Positions 35,333-46,232 of a stretch of 64,000 bases of DNA are shown here, piece by piece. The stretch is from contig NZ_JOII01000012.1 in assembly GCF_000719955.1 (NCBI RefSeq), forward strand, positions 1-64,000, given 5' to 3'. The translations under genes and the position numbers were made by a program. The stretch's first letter is position 1; the number at the start of each line of letters is the position of its first letter. This DNA is from Streptomyces albidoflavus. GTDB lineage: Bacteria; Actinomycetota; Actinomycetes; Streptomycetales; Streptomycetaceae. The notes beneath the pieces are model-generated. The model had not been told where the DNA came from. It made no database searches and worked only from the letters and a program-made list of their open reading frames with translations.

Positions 35333-35546
35333 GCCGGACACCCGGCCGCGAAGGGCGGCGGGGGACGGACAGGAACCGGACACGCGGGGAATCGTTGCTC
35401 CCGACAGTGGCCCAGATCACGCCGACTGCCTACGATCGATCTTCGCAAGGACGTCCGGACCGTCAGGTCGTATGTCGTCAGGTCGCAGGTCGTCAGGTCG
35501 CCCCATCGTCCCCGCACCGCCGAACGATCCCGCCGGGAGGCTCCCT

Positions 35547-36332
35547 TTGCACCGCCGCCGTCGCACCTCGCTCGCCCTCATGGCCGCCACCCTGGTCGCG
35601 GCCCCGCTGCTGACCGCCTGCGGCGCCGACGCCCGGCCCGGTGCCGCCGCCGTGGTGGGGGGTGAGCGCATCACCGTCGCCCAGCTGGAGGCCCAGGTCG
35701 GCCAGGTCCGCGACGCCCAGGTCGCCGTCCTCGGTGAGGAGGGGTACGCGGACGCCCTCGACCAGCAGTGCTCCGCCGCCCGCCAGGCCGAGCTGCAGCA
35801 GCGTGACGCCTCCGCCGCCCAGGGGGAGAAGGTCGTCGAGGGCCGCGAGACCTGCGCCCCCGACCGCTCCACCCTCGCCGGGATGATCAGCGAGCGCGTC
35901 GTCAAGGAGGCCGCCGACGAGGCCGGGATCAGCCCCACCCGCAAGGAGCTCCGCGAGCGCCGCGCCCAGCTCCAGGAGCAGACCGGCGGCACCGCCGAGC
36001 AGCTGGAGGAGGCGTACCTGCGGACGTACGGCATCCCCGCCGCCCGCATCGACGACCACCTCGCCTACCAGCTCCGCCTCGACGGGCTCCGCCAGAAGTA
36101 CGCGCCCGGCACCTCGCCCGAGCAGGCCGACACCCAGGTCCGCAAGGAGCTGGTGCGGACCGCCAAGGGGCTCGGCATCGACATCAGCCCCCGCTACGGC
36201 GCCTGGGACGGTGAGCAGCTCCTGATGGTCACCGGCTCCGACCCCTGGCTCAGCTCCGACCCGCGCCGCCTCGGCGAGGAGAAGGCCCAGGCCCGCTCCG
36301 AGTCCCAGAGCGAGGGCCTCCCGGCGCTCTGA
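35547..36332 (+). CDS. SurA N-terminal-domain lipoprotein
   Basis: This 261-residue lipoprotein starts at TTG 35547, with GGGAGG 6 nt upstream. The signal peptide ends in lipobox LLTAC. The mature protein resembles the SurA/PrsA N-terminal chaperone domain (AAVVGGERITVAQLEAQVGQVRDAQ, then KELRERRAQLQEQ and EEAYLRTYGIPAARIDDHL). No parvulin-type isomerase core is apparent, so it is likely a chaperone for secreted proteins. It precedes mazG in the conserved Streptomyces order. Confidence 0.85.
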   Translation: MHRRRRTSLALMAATLVAAPLLTACGADARPGAAAVVGGERITVAQLEAQVGQVRDAQVAVLGEEGYADALDQQCSAARQAELQQRDASAAQGEKVVEGRETCAPDRSTLAGMISERVVKEAADEAGISPTRKELRERRAQLQEQTGGTAEQLEEAYLRTYGIPAARIDDHLAYQLRLDGLRQKYAPGTSPEQADTQVRKELVRTAKGLGIDISPRYGAWDGEQLLMVTGSDPWLSSDPRRLGEEKAQARSESQSEGLPAL

Positions 36333-36393
36333 CCGGCGCCGACCGCCCCACCGGGCCCGGCGGCCGGGCTCCCGGGTGCGTTACGTTCGAGGC

Positions 36394-37389
36394 GTGAACG
36401 CACCCAGCCCCGGCCGCCTCGTCCTGCTCACCACCAGCCACCGGGTCGCCCCCGGCCAGCTCTCCTGGCCCGCCTGGCAGGCCCTGCACCAGGCCGACCG
36501 GGTGCTCTGCGCCGACCCGGCCCACCCGCAGCTGCCCTACCTGCGGGAGGCGGGCGTCGCGGTCGAGGTGGCGGCCACCCCGGACGCAGCCGACCTGGTC
36601 GACTTCCTCGCGGGCGGCCGTACCGCCGTCCTCGTCCAGTCCGGCGAGGGCGACCGGCGCCTCACCGACGCCCTCTCCCGCCTCGCCGGCTCCGGCCGCG
36701 TCGCCATGCCCGACCTGGAACTCCTCCCCGGCGCCTACGACCTGCCCGGCGCCCGCCTCATCGACCTCGTCCAGGTCATGGACCGCATCCGCGAGGAGTG
36801 CCCCTGGTCGGCCCGGCAGACCCACGAAGGGCTCGCCAAGTACGCCATGGAAGAGGCGTTCGAACTCATCGAGGCCATCGAGGAGGGCGACCGCGACGCC
36901 CTGCGCGAAGAACTCGGCGACGTGCTGCTCCAGGTCGTCTTCCACGCCCGTATCGCCGAGGACGGCGCACCGGCCACCGGGGACGACGAGGAGGCGGAGG
37001 ACGGGGGGCCGTTCTCCATCGACGACGTGGCCGCCACCCTCATCGACAAGCTGGTCCGCCGCCACCCGCACGTCTTCGGGGACGCCGTCGCCGAGACGCC
37101 CGAGGAGGTCCGCGCCCAGTGGCTGCGGGTGAAGGGGGAGGAGAAGGAGCGCACCTCGGTCACCGACGGCGTGCCCGTCGCCCAGCCCGCCCTCGCCCTC
37201 GCCGCCAAGCTCGCCTCCCGCGCCCGTGGCGCCGAGCTGCGCGTCCCGCTCCCCGAGGGCCCCGGGCCCGGCCCCGCCCTGCTCGCCCTCGCCGTCGAGG
37301 CCGAGCGGCAGGGCACCGACCCCGAGGCCGCCCTGCGCGAGAGCGCCCGCCGCTACCGCGAGGCCATCCGGGCCGCCGAGGGCCACTGA
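36394..37389 (+). CDS. mazG: Nucleoside triphosphate pyrophosphohydrolase MazG
   Basis: This 331-residue enzyme cleaves (d)NTPs to monophosphates and pyrophosphate, clearing aberrant nucleotides. The MazG domain has ECPWSARQTHEGLAKY and the Mg-binding helices YAMEEAFELIEAIEEGD and REELGDVLLQVVFHA. CPWSARQTH differs slightly from the common CPWDxxQTH. A degenerate methylase-like domain forms the first 120 residues, as in many actinobacterial MazGs. GTG 36394 has no Shine-Dalgarno site, but a TACGTT box ends 7 nt upstream, so the transcript is probably leaderless. Confidence 0.92.
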   Translation: MNAPSPGRLVLLTTSHRVAPGQLSWPAWQALHQADRVLCADPAHPQLPYLREAGVAVEVAATPDAADLVDFLAGGRTAVLVQSGEGDRRLTDALSRLAGSGRVAMPDLELLPGAYDLPGARLIDLVQVMDRIREECPWSARQTHEGLAKYAMEEAFELIEAIEEGDRDALREELGDVLLQVVFHARIAEDGAPATGDDEEAEDGGPFSIDDVAATLIDKLVRRHPHVFGDAVAETPEEVRAQWLRVKGEEKERTSVTDGVPVAQPALALAAKLASRARGAELRVPLPEGPGPGPALLALAVEAERQGTDPEAALRESARRYREAIRAAEGH

Positions 37390-37422
37390 GCCGGGCCACC
37401 GGGCCCCCGATACGGTCGGACC

Positions 37423-38673
37423 ATGAGCGAAACCCAGGCAGCCGGGCGTCCCGAACTCTTCGGCTGGGAGTTCGCCGCCGACCCGTACCCCGCCTACGCC
37501 TGGCTGCGCACCCACGAGCCGGTCCACCGGACCCGGCTGCCCAGCGGTGTGGAGGCGTGGCTGGTCACGCGGTACGCGGACGCCCGGCAGACCCTCGCCG
37601 ACCCCCGGCTCAGCAAGAACCCGGTCCACCACGCCGCCGACGAGGCCGGGCGCAGCCGCACCGGCATCCCCGGCGAGCGCAGCGCCGGGCTGATGACGCA
37701 CCTGCTCAACATCGACCCGCCGGACCACACCCGGCTGCGCCGCCTGGTGTCGAAGGCGTTCACGCCGCGCCGCGTCGCCCAGTTCGCGCCGCGCGTGCAG
37801 GAGCTGACGGACGGGCTCATCGACGGTTTCGCCGGGCGCGGCGAGGCCGACCTCATCCACGAGTTCGCCTTCCCGCTGCCCATCTACGCCATCTGCGACC
37901 TGCTCGGCGTCCCGCGCGAGGACCAGGACGACTTCCGCGACTGGGCGGGGATGATGATCCGGCACGGCGGCGGGCCGCGCGGCGGCGTCGCCCGCTCGGT
38001 GAAGAAGATGCGCAACTACCTCGCCGAGCTGATCCACCGCAAACGCGCCGACCTCGGCGACGACCTCATCTCGGGCCTGATCCGCGCCAGCGACCACGGC
38101 GAGCACCTCACCGAGGAGGAGGCCGCCGCCATGTGCTTCGTGCTCCTCTTCGCCGGCTTCGAGACGACCGTGAACCTGATCGGCAACGGCACCTACGCGC
38201 TGCTCCGCAACCCCGCCGAACGCGCCCGCCTCCAGCGCGCCCTGGCCGAGGGCGACGAGGCGCTGCTCGACACCGGTATCGAGGAACTCCTGCGGTACGA
38301 CGGCCCGGTGGAGATGGCCACCTGGCGGTACGCCACCGAGCCGCTGCGGATCGGCGGGGCCGACATCGCCGCCGGGGACCCGGTCCTGGTCGTCCTGGCC
38401 GCCGCCGACCGCGACCCCGCACGCTTCGACGGGCCCGACCGCCTCGACCTCGCCCGCACCGACAACCAGCACCTCGGCTACGGCCACGGCATCCACTATT
38501 GCATCGGTGCCCCGCTGGCCCGTCTGGAGGGAAAGGCGGCCCTCGCCACCCTGCTGACACGCCTTCCGGACCTGCGGCTCGGCACCGAACCCGAGGAACT
38601 GCGGTGGCGCGGCGGACTCATCATGCGCGGACTGCGCACCCTGCCGGTGGAGTTCACGCCGGAGCGGGGCTAG
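37423..38673 (+). CDS. Cytochrome P450
   Basis: This 416-residue heme monooxygenase shows the I-helix FAGFETT (Ala244-Gly245, Glu247-Thr248), the ExxR motif in IEELLRYDGP, and the heme loop GYGHGIHYCIGAPLAR with Cys360 as thiolate ligand; Tyr replaces the usual Phe at the loop start. It looks like a bacterial class I P450 (CYP107-like), needing separate ferredoxin and reductase, which are not in the window. ATG 37423 follows a TACGGT box by 6 nt, so the transcript is probably leaderless. The substrate is unknown. Confidence 0.93.
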   Translation: MSETQAAGRPELFGWEFAADPYPAYAWLRTHEPVHRTRLPSGVEAWLVTRYADARQTLADPRLSKNPVHHAADEAGRSRTGIPGERSAGLMTHLLNIDPPDHTRLRRLVSKAFTPRRVAQFAPRVQELTDGLIDGFAGRGEADLIHEFAFPLPIYAICDLLGVPREDQDDFRDWAGMMIRHGGGPRGGVARSVKKMRNYLAELIHRKRADLGDDLISGLIRASDHGEHLTEEEAAAMCFVLLFAGFETTVNLIGNGTYALLRNPAERARLQRALAEGDEALLDTGIEELLRYDGPVEMATWRYATEPLRIGGADIAAGDPVLVVLAAADRDPARFDGPDRLDLARTDNQHLGYGHGIHYCIGAPLARLEGKAALATLLTRLPDLRLGTEPEELRWRGGLIMRGLRTLPVEFTPERG

Positions 38674-38723
38674 GGCGCGAAGAAGGTGTCAGGGCCACCC
38701 TTTTCGTTCACGAGAACTGACGA

Positions 38724-38796
38724 CACGTCAATAATGTGATGTTGACGTGATCTCCGCTGCATCGACTTGTGACGAACGTTCGACAGCCGCTACCTT
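38724..38796 (+). promoter_or_regulatory. Operator-like inverted repeat and sigma-70-like promoter of the first rpf gene
   Basis: CACGTCAA (38724-38731) and TTGACGTG (38742-38749) are perfect 8-bp arms with a 10-nt spacer. A palindrome CGAACGTTCG lies at 38773-38782, inside a promoter-like TTGTGA (38767-38772) / TACCTT (38791-38796) with 18-nt spacing. Confidence 0.5.
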
Positions 38797-38867
38797 CAGC
38801 GCCAACCGGAAGCCCCGCCGCCACCTGGCGGGCGCCGGTCAGCAGTCGTCACGCGAAAGGCAACCGC

Positions 38868-40953
<2,086 letters not shown>

Positions 40954-40955
40954 TT

Positions 40956-41075
40956 GCGAGCTTCGCTCGCCTCCGGGGCGCTGGGGTCGTTGTCGAGCCA
41001 CCCGACGTGCTCAACCGCTTCGCGGCCTGCGCGCGACGGGTGTCTCGACAACGACGCGCCCCTTCGGCTCGCGAA
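40956..41075. repeat. Long imperfect hairpin downstream of rpfA
   Basis: GTCGTTGTCGAG (40986-40997) pairs perfectly with CTCGACAACGAC (41044-41055). CACCCG (40999-41004) pairs with CGGGTG (41037-41042), and GGGGCGC upstream pairs with GCGCCCC downstream around a TGGG bulge. A small hairpin GCGAGC-TTC-GCTCGC (40956-40970) lies at the left edge. It may act as terminator for rpfA or be a REP/MITE-like element. Confidence 0.6.
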
Positions 41076-41132
41076 GCCGCCGGTGTGGCGGGGTGAGCAG
41101 GCTCCCCACGGCCTGACCCCGCCCCCCTAGAC

Positions 41133-41180
41133 AGCCCCGTTCCGATGCGTGACTCCCCCCCTGCGCATCGGGACGGGGCT
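41133..41180 (+). terminator. Hairpin terminator upstream of eno
   Basis: AGCCCCGTTCCGATGCG (41133-41149) pairs with CGCATCGGGACGGGGCT (41164-41180), with one mismatch, followed by TCCCCTTT. It separates the rpfA transcript from eno. Confidence 0.65.
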
Positions 41181-41320
41181 TCCCCTTTCCTCCCCGTCGC
41201 CGCCCGGCGGTCGTTACCGGTGAGTAGAAATCGGCGGTTGCGTAGGGTTTCGCCCCGTACGGGCCTCTTTTCGTCCCAGCGTCCGGGCGCGAGGCCGGGA
41301 TGGGGCCGGCCGCCGGTTAG

Positions 41321-42661
<1,341 letters not shown>

Positions 42662-42835
42662 CCCGGCCGGGCCGCCGACGGCCCCCCGGCCTCCCCGCGT
42701 CCCCGCCCCCGGTCCCGTACCGTGGGCGGGGACGCGGGCACGTGCGGGCGAGGATCAGCAGCACGTGCGGTCGCGGAACACCTGACGGACGGGCAGAGCG
42801 GCCGCGCACAGCGCACGGCCGAAGGGGAGGCGGGC

Positions 42836-43345
42836 ATGGCCGGGAAGAAGAGCGGCGCGGACCGCTTCTCCACCGCGACCCGGCTCAGGCTGTTCGGCGA
42901 GCAGACCGCCGCCCGCGTCTACCGCTCCCAGAACCGCCGCCAGGCCCGCCGCTCCCGCCTCACCGGCCGCGCCGCCCTCCTCGCCCTCGTCCTCTGCTCC
43001 CTGATCGTCGCCCTCGCCTACCCGATGCGGCAGTACGTCTCCCAGCGCGCCGAGATCGCCGACCTCCAGCGCGAGCGGGAGGCCCACCGCGCCAGGGTCC
43101 AGCAGCTGCGCGACGAGAAGGCCCGCTGGGAGGACGACCGCTACGCCGAGCAGCGCATCCGCGAGCGCCTGCACTACGTACGCCCCGGTGAGACCGGCTA
43201 CACCATGATCGACCCGGACGCGGCCGAACCGAGCCGCACCGACCGCACCGCCGCGACCCGGCCCTGGTACACCAACCTCCTGGAAGGCGTCGACCGCGCC
43301 GACCAGGCCGCCGGGCCCCGCCCCGTCCGCCCCGCCACCGAGTGA
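42836..43345 (+). CDS. divIC: Septum formation initiator family protein (DivIC/FtsB)
   Basis: This 169-residue single-pass membrane protein has a basic N-terminal cytoplasmic part, a membrane helix (AALLALVLCSLIVALAYPM), and an external coiled coil (ISQRAEIADLQREREAHRAR-like heptads ending KARWEDDRYAEQRIRERL). The motif ERLHYVRPGETGY is typical. It joins FtsQ and FtsL in the division complex. ATG 42836 follows AGGGGAGG by about 6 nt. Its place after eno is conserved in actinobacteria. Confidence 0.88.
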   Translation: MAGKKSGADRFSTATRLRLFGEQTAARVYRSQNRRQARRSRLTGRAALLALVLCSLIVALAYPMRQYVSQRAEIADLQREREAHRARVQQLRDEKARWEDDRYAEQRIRERLHYVRPGETGYTMIDPDAAEPSRTDRTAATRPWYTNLLEGVDRADQAAGPRPVRPATE

Positions 43346-43369
43346 ACGACCGAGAGACCTGACCCCGCC

Positions 43370-43939
43370 ATGGACACGCCCCCGCCGCCCACCCCGCGCA
43401 CCGAGCCGACCGCAGCCGACGTCGACGCCTTCCAGCAGCAGCTGGGCCGTCCGCCGCGCGGGCTGCGCGCCATCGCGCACCGCTGCCCCTGCGGACAGCC
43501 CGACGTCGTCGAGACGGCGCCCCGCCTGGAGGACGGCACGCCCTTCCCCACGCTGTACTACCTGACGTGCCCGCGCGCCGCCTCGGCCATCGGCACGCTG
43601 GAGGCCAACGGCGTGATGAAGGAGATGACCGAGCGGCTGGCCACCGACCCGGAACTGGCCGACGCCTACCGGGCCGCGCACGAGGACTACATCAAGCGCC
43701 GCGACGAGATCGAGGAGCTGAAGAACTTCCCCTCGGCCGGCGGCATGCCGGACCGGGTGAAGTGCCTGCACGTCCTGGTCGCCCACTCGCTGGCCGCCGG
43801 ACCCGGCGTCAACCCGCTCGGCGACGAGGCGCTCGCGATGCTCCCCGAGTGGTGGCGCAAGGGCTCCTGCGTGACGCTGCCGATCAGCGCCGAGCCGTCC
43901 GCCCTGTCCGCCGACGAGCCCGCGGGGGAGGGCCGGTGA
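43370..43939 (+). CDS. DUF501 domain protein
   Basis: This 189-residue protein matches the actinobacterial DUF501 family, always found between divIC and ppx. Conserved segments are LGRPPRGLRAIAHRCPCGQPDVV, FPTLYYLTCPRAASAIGTLE and the end CLHVLVAHSLA-GPGVNPLGDE. Cys and His residues (HRCPC, TCPR, KCLHVLVAH) could bind a metal. The function is unknown. Its stop overlaps the ppx start. Confidence 0.9.
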   Translation: MDTPPPPTPRTEPTAADVDAFQQQLGRPPRGLRAIAHRCPCGQPDVVETAPRLEDGTPFPTLYYLTCPRAASAIGTLEANGVMKEMTERLATDPELADAYRAAHEDYIKRRDEIEELKNFPSAGGMPDRVKCLHVLVAHSLAAGPGVNPLGDEALAMLPEWWRKGSCVTLPISAEPSALSADEPAGEGR

Positions 43940-44892
43940 CCGCCCGTCGCGTCGCCGCGATCGACTGCGGCACCAACTCCATCCGCCTGCTGGTCGCCGA
44001 CGCCGACCCGGCCACCGGCGAGCTGACCGACCTCGACCGCCGGATGCGGATCGTCCGCCTCGGCCAGGGCGTCGACCGCACCGGCCGCCTCGCCCCCGAG
44101 GCCCTGGAGCGGACCTTCGCGGCCTGCCGCGAGTACGCCGAGGCCATCCGCGAACTGGGCGCCACCGAGGTCCGGTTCACCGCCACCTCGGCCACCCGCG
44201 ACGCGGAGAACCGCGCCGAGTTCACCGAGGGCGTCCGCGACCTCCTCGGCGTCACCCCCGAGGTCGTCACCGGCGACGAGGAGGCCGCGCTCTCCTTCAC
44301 CGGCGCCACCAAGGAACTGACCGGCCGCGCCGACCTGGACACCCCGTACCTGGTCGTCGACATCGGCGGCGGCTCCACCGAGTGCGTCGTCGGCACGGAC
44401 GGCGTCCGCGCCGCCCGCTCCGTCGACATCGGCTGCGTCCGCCTGACCGAGCGCCATCTCGCCCGACCCGACGGCACGGTGACCGACCCGCCCACCGCGG
44501 ACCAGGTCGAGGCGATCCGCCGCGACATCACCGCCGCCCTCGACGAGGCCGCGCGTACCGTCCCGCTCGCCGAGGCCCGCACCCTCGTCGGCCTCGCCGG
44601 CTCCGTCACCACCGTCGCCGGCCTCGCCCTCGGCCTCACCGCGTACGACTCCACCGCCATCCACCACGCCCGCATCCCCTACGCCAAGGTCAAGGAGGTC
44701 ACCGACACCCTCCTGACCTCCACCCACGCCGAACGCGCCGCCAACCCGGTCATCCACCCGGGCCGCGTCGACGTCATCGCGGCGGGGGCACTGATCCTCC
44801 TGACCCTGATGGAGCGCACGGGCGCGAGCGAGGTCGTCGTCAGCGAGCACGACATCCTCGACGGGATCGCCTGGAAGGCCGCGGGGGCCTAG
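43936..44892 (+). CDS. ppx: Exopolyphosphatase / guanosine pentaphosphatase (Ppx/GppA)
   Basis: This 318-residue enzyme of the ASKHA fold removes phosphate from polyphosphate or pppGpp. Phosphate motifs are VAAIDCGTNSIRLLV and YLVVDIGGGSTECVVG, with EEAALSFTGA between them. It lacks the C-terminal HD-type domain of enterobacterial Ppx, as usual in actinobacteria. GTG 43936 overlaps the DUF501 stop (GTGA), so the genes are coupled. Confidence 0.92.
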   Translation: MTARRVAAIDCGTNSIRLLVADADPATGELTDLDRRMRIVRLGQGVDRTGRLAPEALERTFAACREYAEAIRELGATEVRFTATSATRDAENRAEFTEGVRDLLGVTPEVVTGDEEAALSFTGATKELTGRADLDTPYLVVDIGGGSTECVVGTDGVRAARSVDIGCVRLTERHLARPDGTVTDPPTADQVEAIRRDITAALDEAARTVPLAEARTLVGLAGSVTTVAGLALGLTAYDSTAIHHARIPYAKVKEVTDTLLTSTHAERAANPVIHPGRVDVIAAGALILLTLMERTGASEVVVSEHDILDGIAWKAAGA

Positions 44893-44902
44893 AGACCCCG
44901 GG

Positions 44903-44951
44903 GGAAGGGCGGTTCGGCGACGGGCGGGTACCCGGGCCGGGCCGCCCTTCC
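44903..44951. terminator. Bidirectional terminator between ppx and the TA module
   Basis: GGAAGGGCGG (44903-44912) and CCGCCCTTCC (44942-44951) are perfect 10-bp arms between convergent genes. Confidence 0.7.
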
Positions 44952-44968
44952 GCGTTTCCGGGCGTCGC

Positions 44969-45220
44969 TCAGCGCAGGTCCGCCGCCCGCGCCGCCAGGA
45001 CCAGCAGTTCGCCCCCGCGTACCAGGCAGGCGAGGCGCTGGCCCTCCACGCGGAGGCGGAACAGGCCCGGGGTCGTGCCGATGGGGGCGGCGTCCGGGTG
45101 CGGGCCGGCCGGGTCCTCGGCGACGGCGGTCAGGGTGGCGAGGACGCGCAGGGCGGTGGGGCGGGGGAGGGAACGGAAGTGGTGGCGGGCGGCCGGGGTG
45201 AAGTGGGGCGCGGGGGTCAT
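44969..45220 (-). CDS. RelE/ParE-type toxin
   Basis: This 83-residue protein has the compact RelE-fold layout: FTPAARHHFRSLPRPTALRVLATL, PAGPHPDAAPIGTTPGLFRLRV and a C-terminal strand (LACLVRGGELLVLAAR). The G-LFRLRV strand is typical of RelE/ParE. Its ATG overlaps the antitoxin stop (ATGA). RelE toxins cut mRNA in the ribosome; ParE toxins act on gyrase; which applies is not decidable here. Confidence 0.78.
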   Translation of the reverse strand: MTPAPHFTPAARHHFRSLPRPTALRVLATLTAVAEDPAGPHPDAAPIGTTPGLFRLRVEGQRLACLVRGGELLVLAARAADLR

Positions 45221-45540
45221 GCCGGGCCCGGGGTGCGGCCGGAGAAGAGGTCGGCGACCAGTTCGGCCATGGTGACGGTCGGTTCGTCGCGGGCCAGGAC
45301 CGCCTCCGCCTCCCGGGCCAGCATCAAGTCGGCCGCCTCCTCCAGGACTTCGAAGTCGGCGAAGGGGACCAGGGCGGCGACGGGGGCGCCGTTGCGGGTC
45401 ACCACGGTCGGGGTGCCGGACTCGGCCCGGTTGATGTGCTCGGCGAGATGGGCGCGGGCCTCCCGCACGGAGACGCTGTTCTCCACTGCTTCGACGGCGG
45501 CCCGCGCGACACCGCCCGCGTGCTCCTGGTGCTCCGGCAT
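45217..45540 (-). CDS. Phd/YefM-type antitoxin
   Basis: This 107-residue protein shows the Phd/YefM fold: SVSVREARAHLAEHINRAESG, TPTVVTRNGAPVAALVPFADFEVLEE, then a flexible C-terminal tail (DEPTVTMAELVADLF) that would wrap the toxin. It precedes and overlaps the toxin gene, the usual order. It probably represses the operon with the toxin. Confidence 0.85.
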   Translation of the reverse strand: MPEHQEHAGGVARAAVEAVENSVSVREARAHLAEHINRAESGTPTVVTRNGAPVAALVPFADFEVLEEAADLMLAREAEAVLARDEPTVTMAELVADLFSGRTPGPA

Positions 45541-46232
45541 GGAGGGGAGGGTACGCCTCCGGTTACCGGCATCGCGACATCGCGGCGGGAGCGGTACGGG
45601 GGCCGGTCCGCGCGGCCGGACCAGGGGTGCGTGGAGGACCGGCGGGACGGCCTGGAGAAGGGTACCCGTCGATCCGGCCCGGAGCCGCCCGGCCGGATCG
45701 CGGGCTCCGGCGGCGGGGGCAGGTTCACGGGTGCGGTCCGCCCCTCGTCCCGACGCTCCCGGCGCGGTGGCGCGCCCCGGCGCGGGCGCCCTCGCGCACG
45801 CCCTTCAACCCCGGTGCCGCACTGCCCGTTTGAGCGTCGCGGGCACGGGCCTGAGCGGCCCCTGAGGGCCGTCCGGGGGGTCTCTCCGGCATGCCGTCGG
45901 GAAACTTCGTGAACTTCTTCACAAGAGAAAGTGCTCCGATGGGCGAAGTCGAGGGCCTTTCGGCCTCCATCTGGGCGACTCCGGGCCCCAACCCTCTGTG
46001 CATGGGGTGTTTCCCGCGCGTTGCCTGGGGATGAAAGGCCGGCCGGGCTCCTGCCCCCGGAAGAGGCGAGCGGGCAGCTCACAGGGGGTGGGGAACGTCC
46101 GAAGGGGGATGGTGGTTCCGCCACGCGGACATGACCTGGGTCACGCGGGCCGCGCAGTGTAGCAGAGGGGGTGGGGAACCTTGTGAAGGGGCGCACGAAC
46201 CACCCCCCATGGACGGGTGGATACTCGATGGC
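45541..46232. other. Intergenic region between antitoxin and ndh, with a Rex-like site
   Basis: These 692 bases carry the antitoxin promoter on the left and the ndh upstream region on the right. The only strong signal is the Rex-like palindrome at 45908-45923. No convincing gene, tRNA or small RNA was seen. Confidence 0.5.
45908..45923 (+). promoter_or_regulatory. Rex operator (ROP) candidate upstream of ndh
   Basis: CGTGAACTTCTTCACA matches the Streptomyces Rex consensus TGTGAAC-N3-TTCACA at every fixed position but the first base. Rex senses NADH/NAD+ and controls respiratory genes. The site is about 310 nt before the ndh ATG. Confidence 0.65.

Noticed and set aside
45590..45720. Possible tRNA or small RNA in the antitoxin-ndh gap
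   Set aside because: No cloverleaf, no T-arm consensus and no paired acceptor stem could be drawn.
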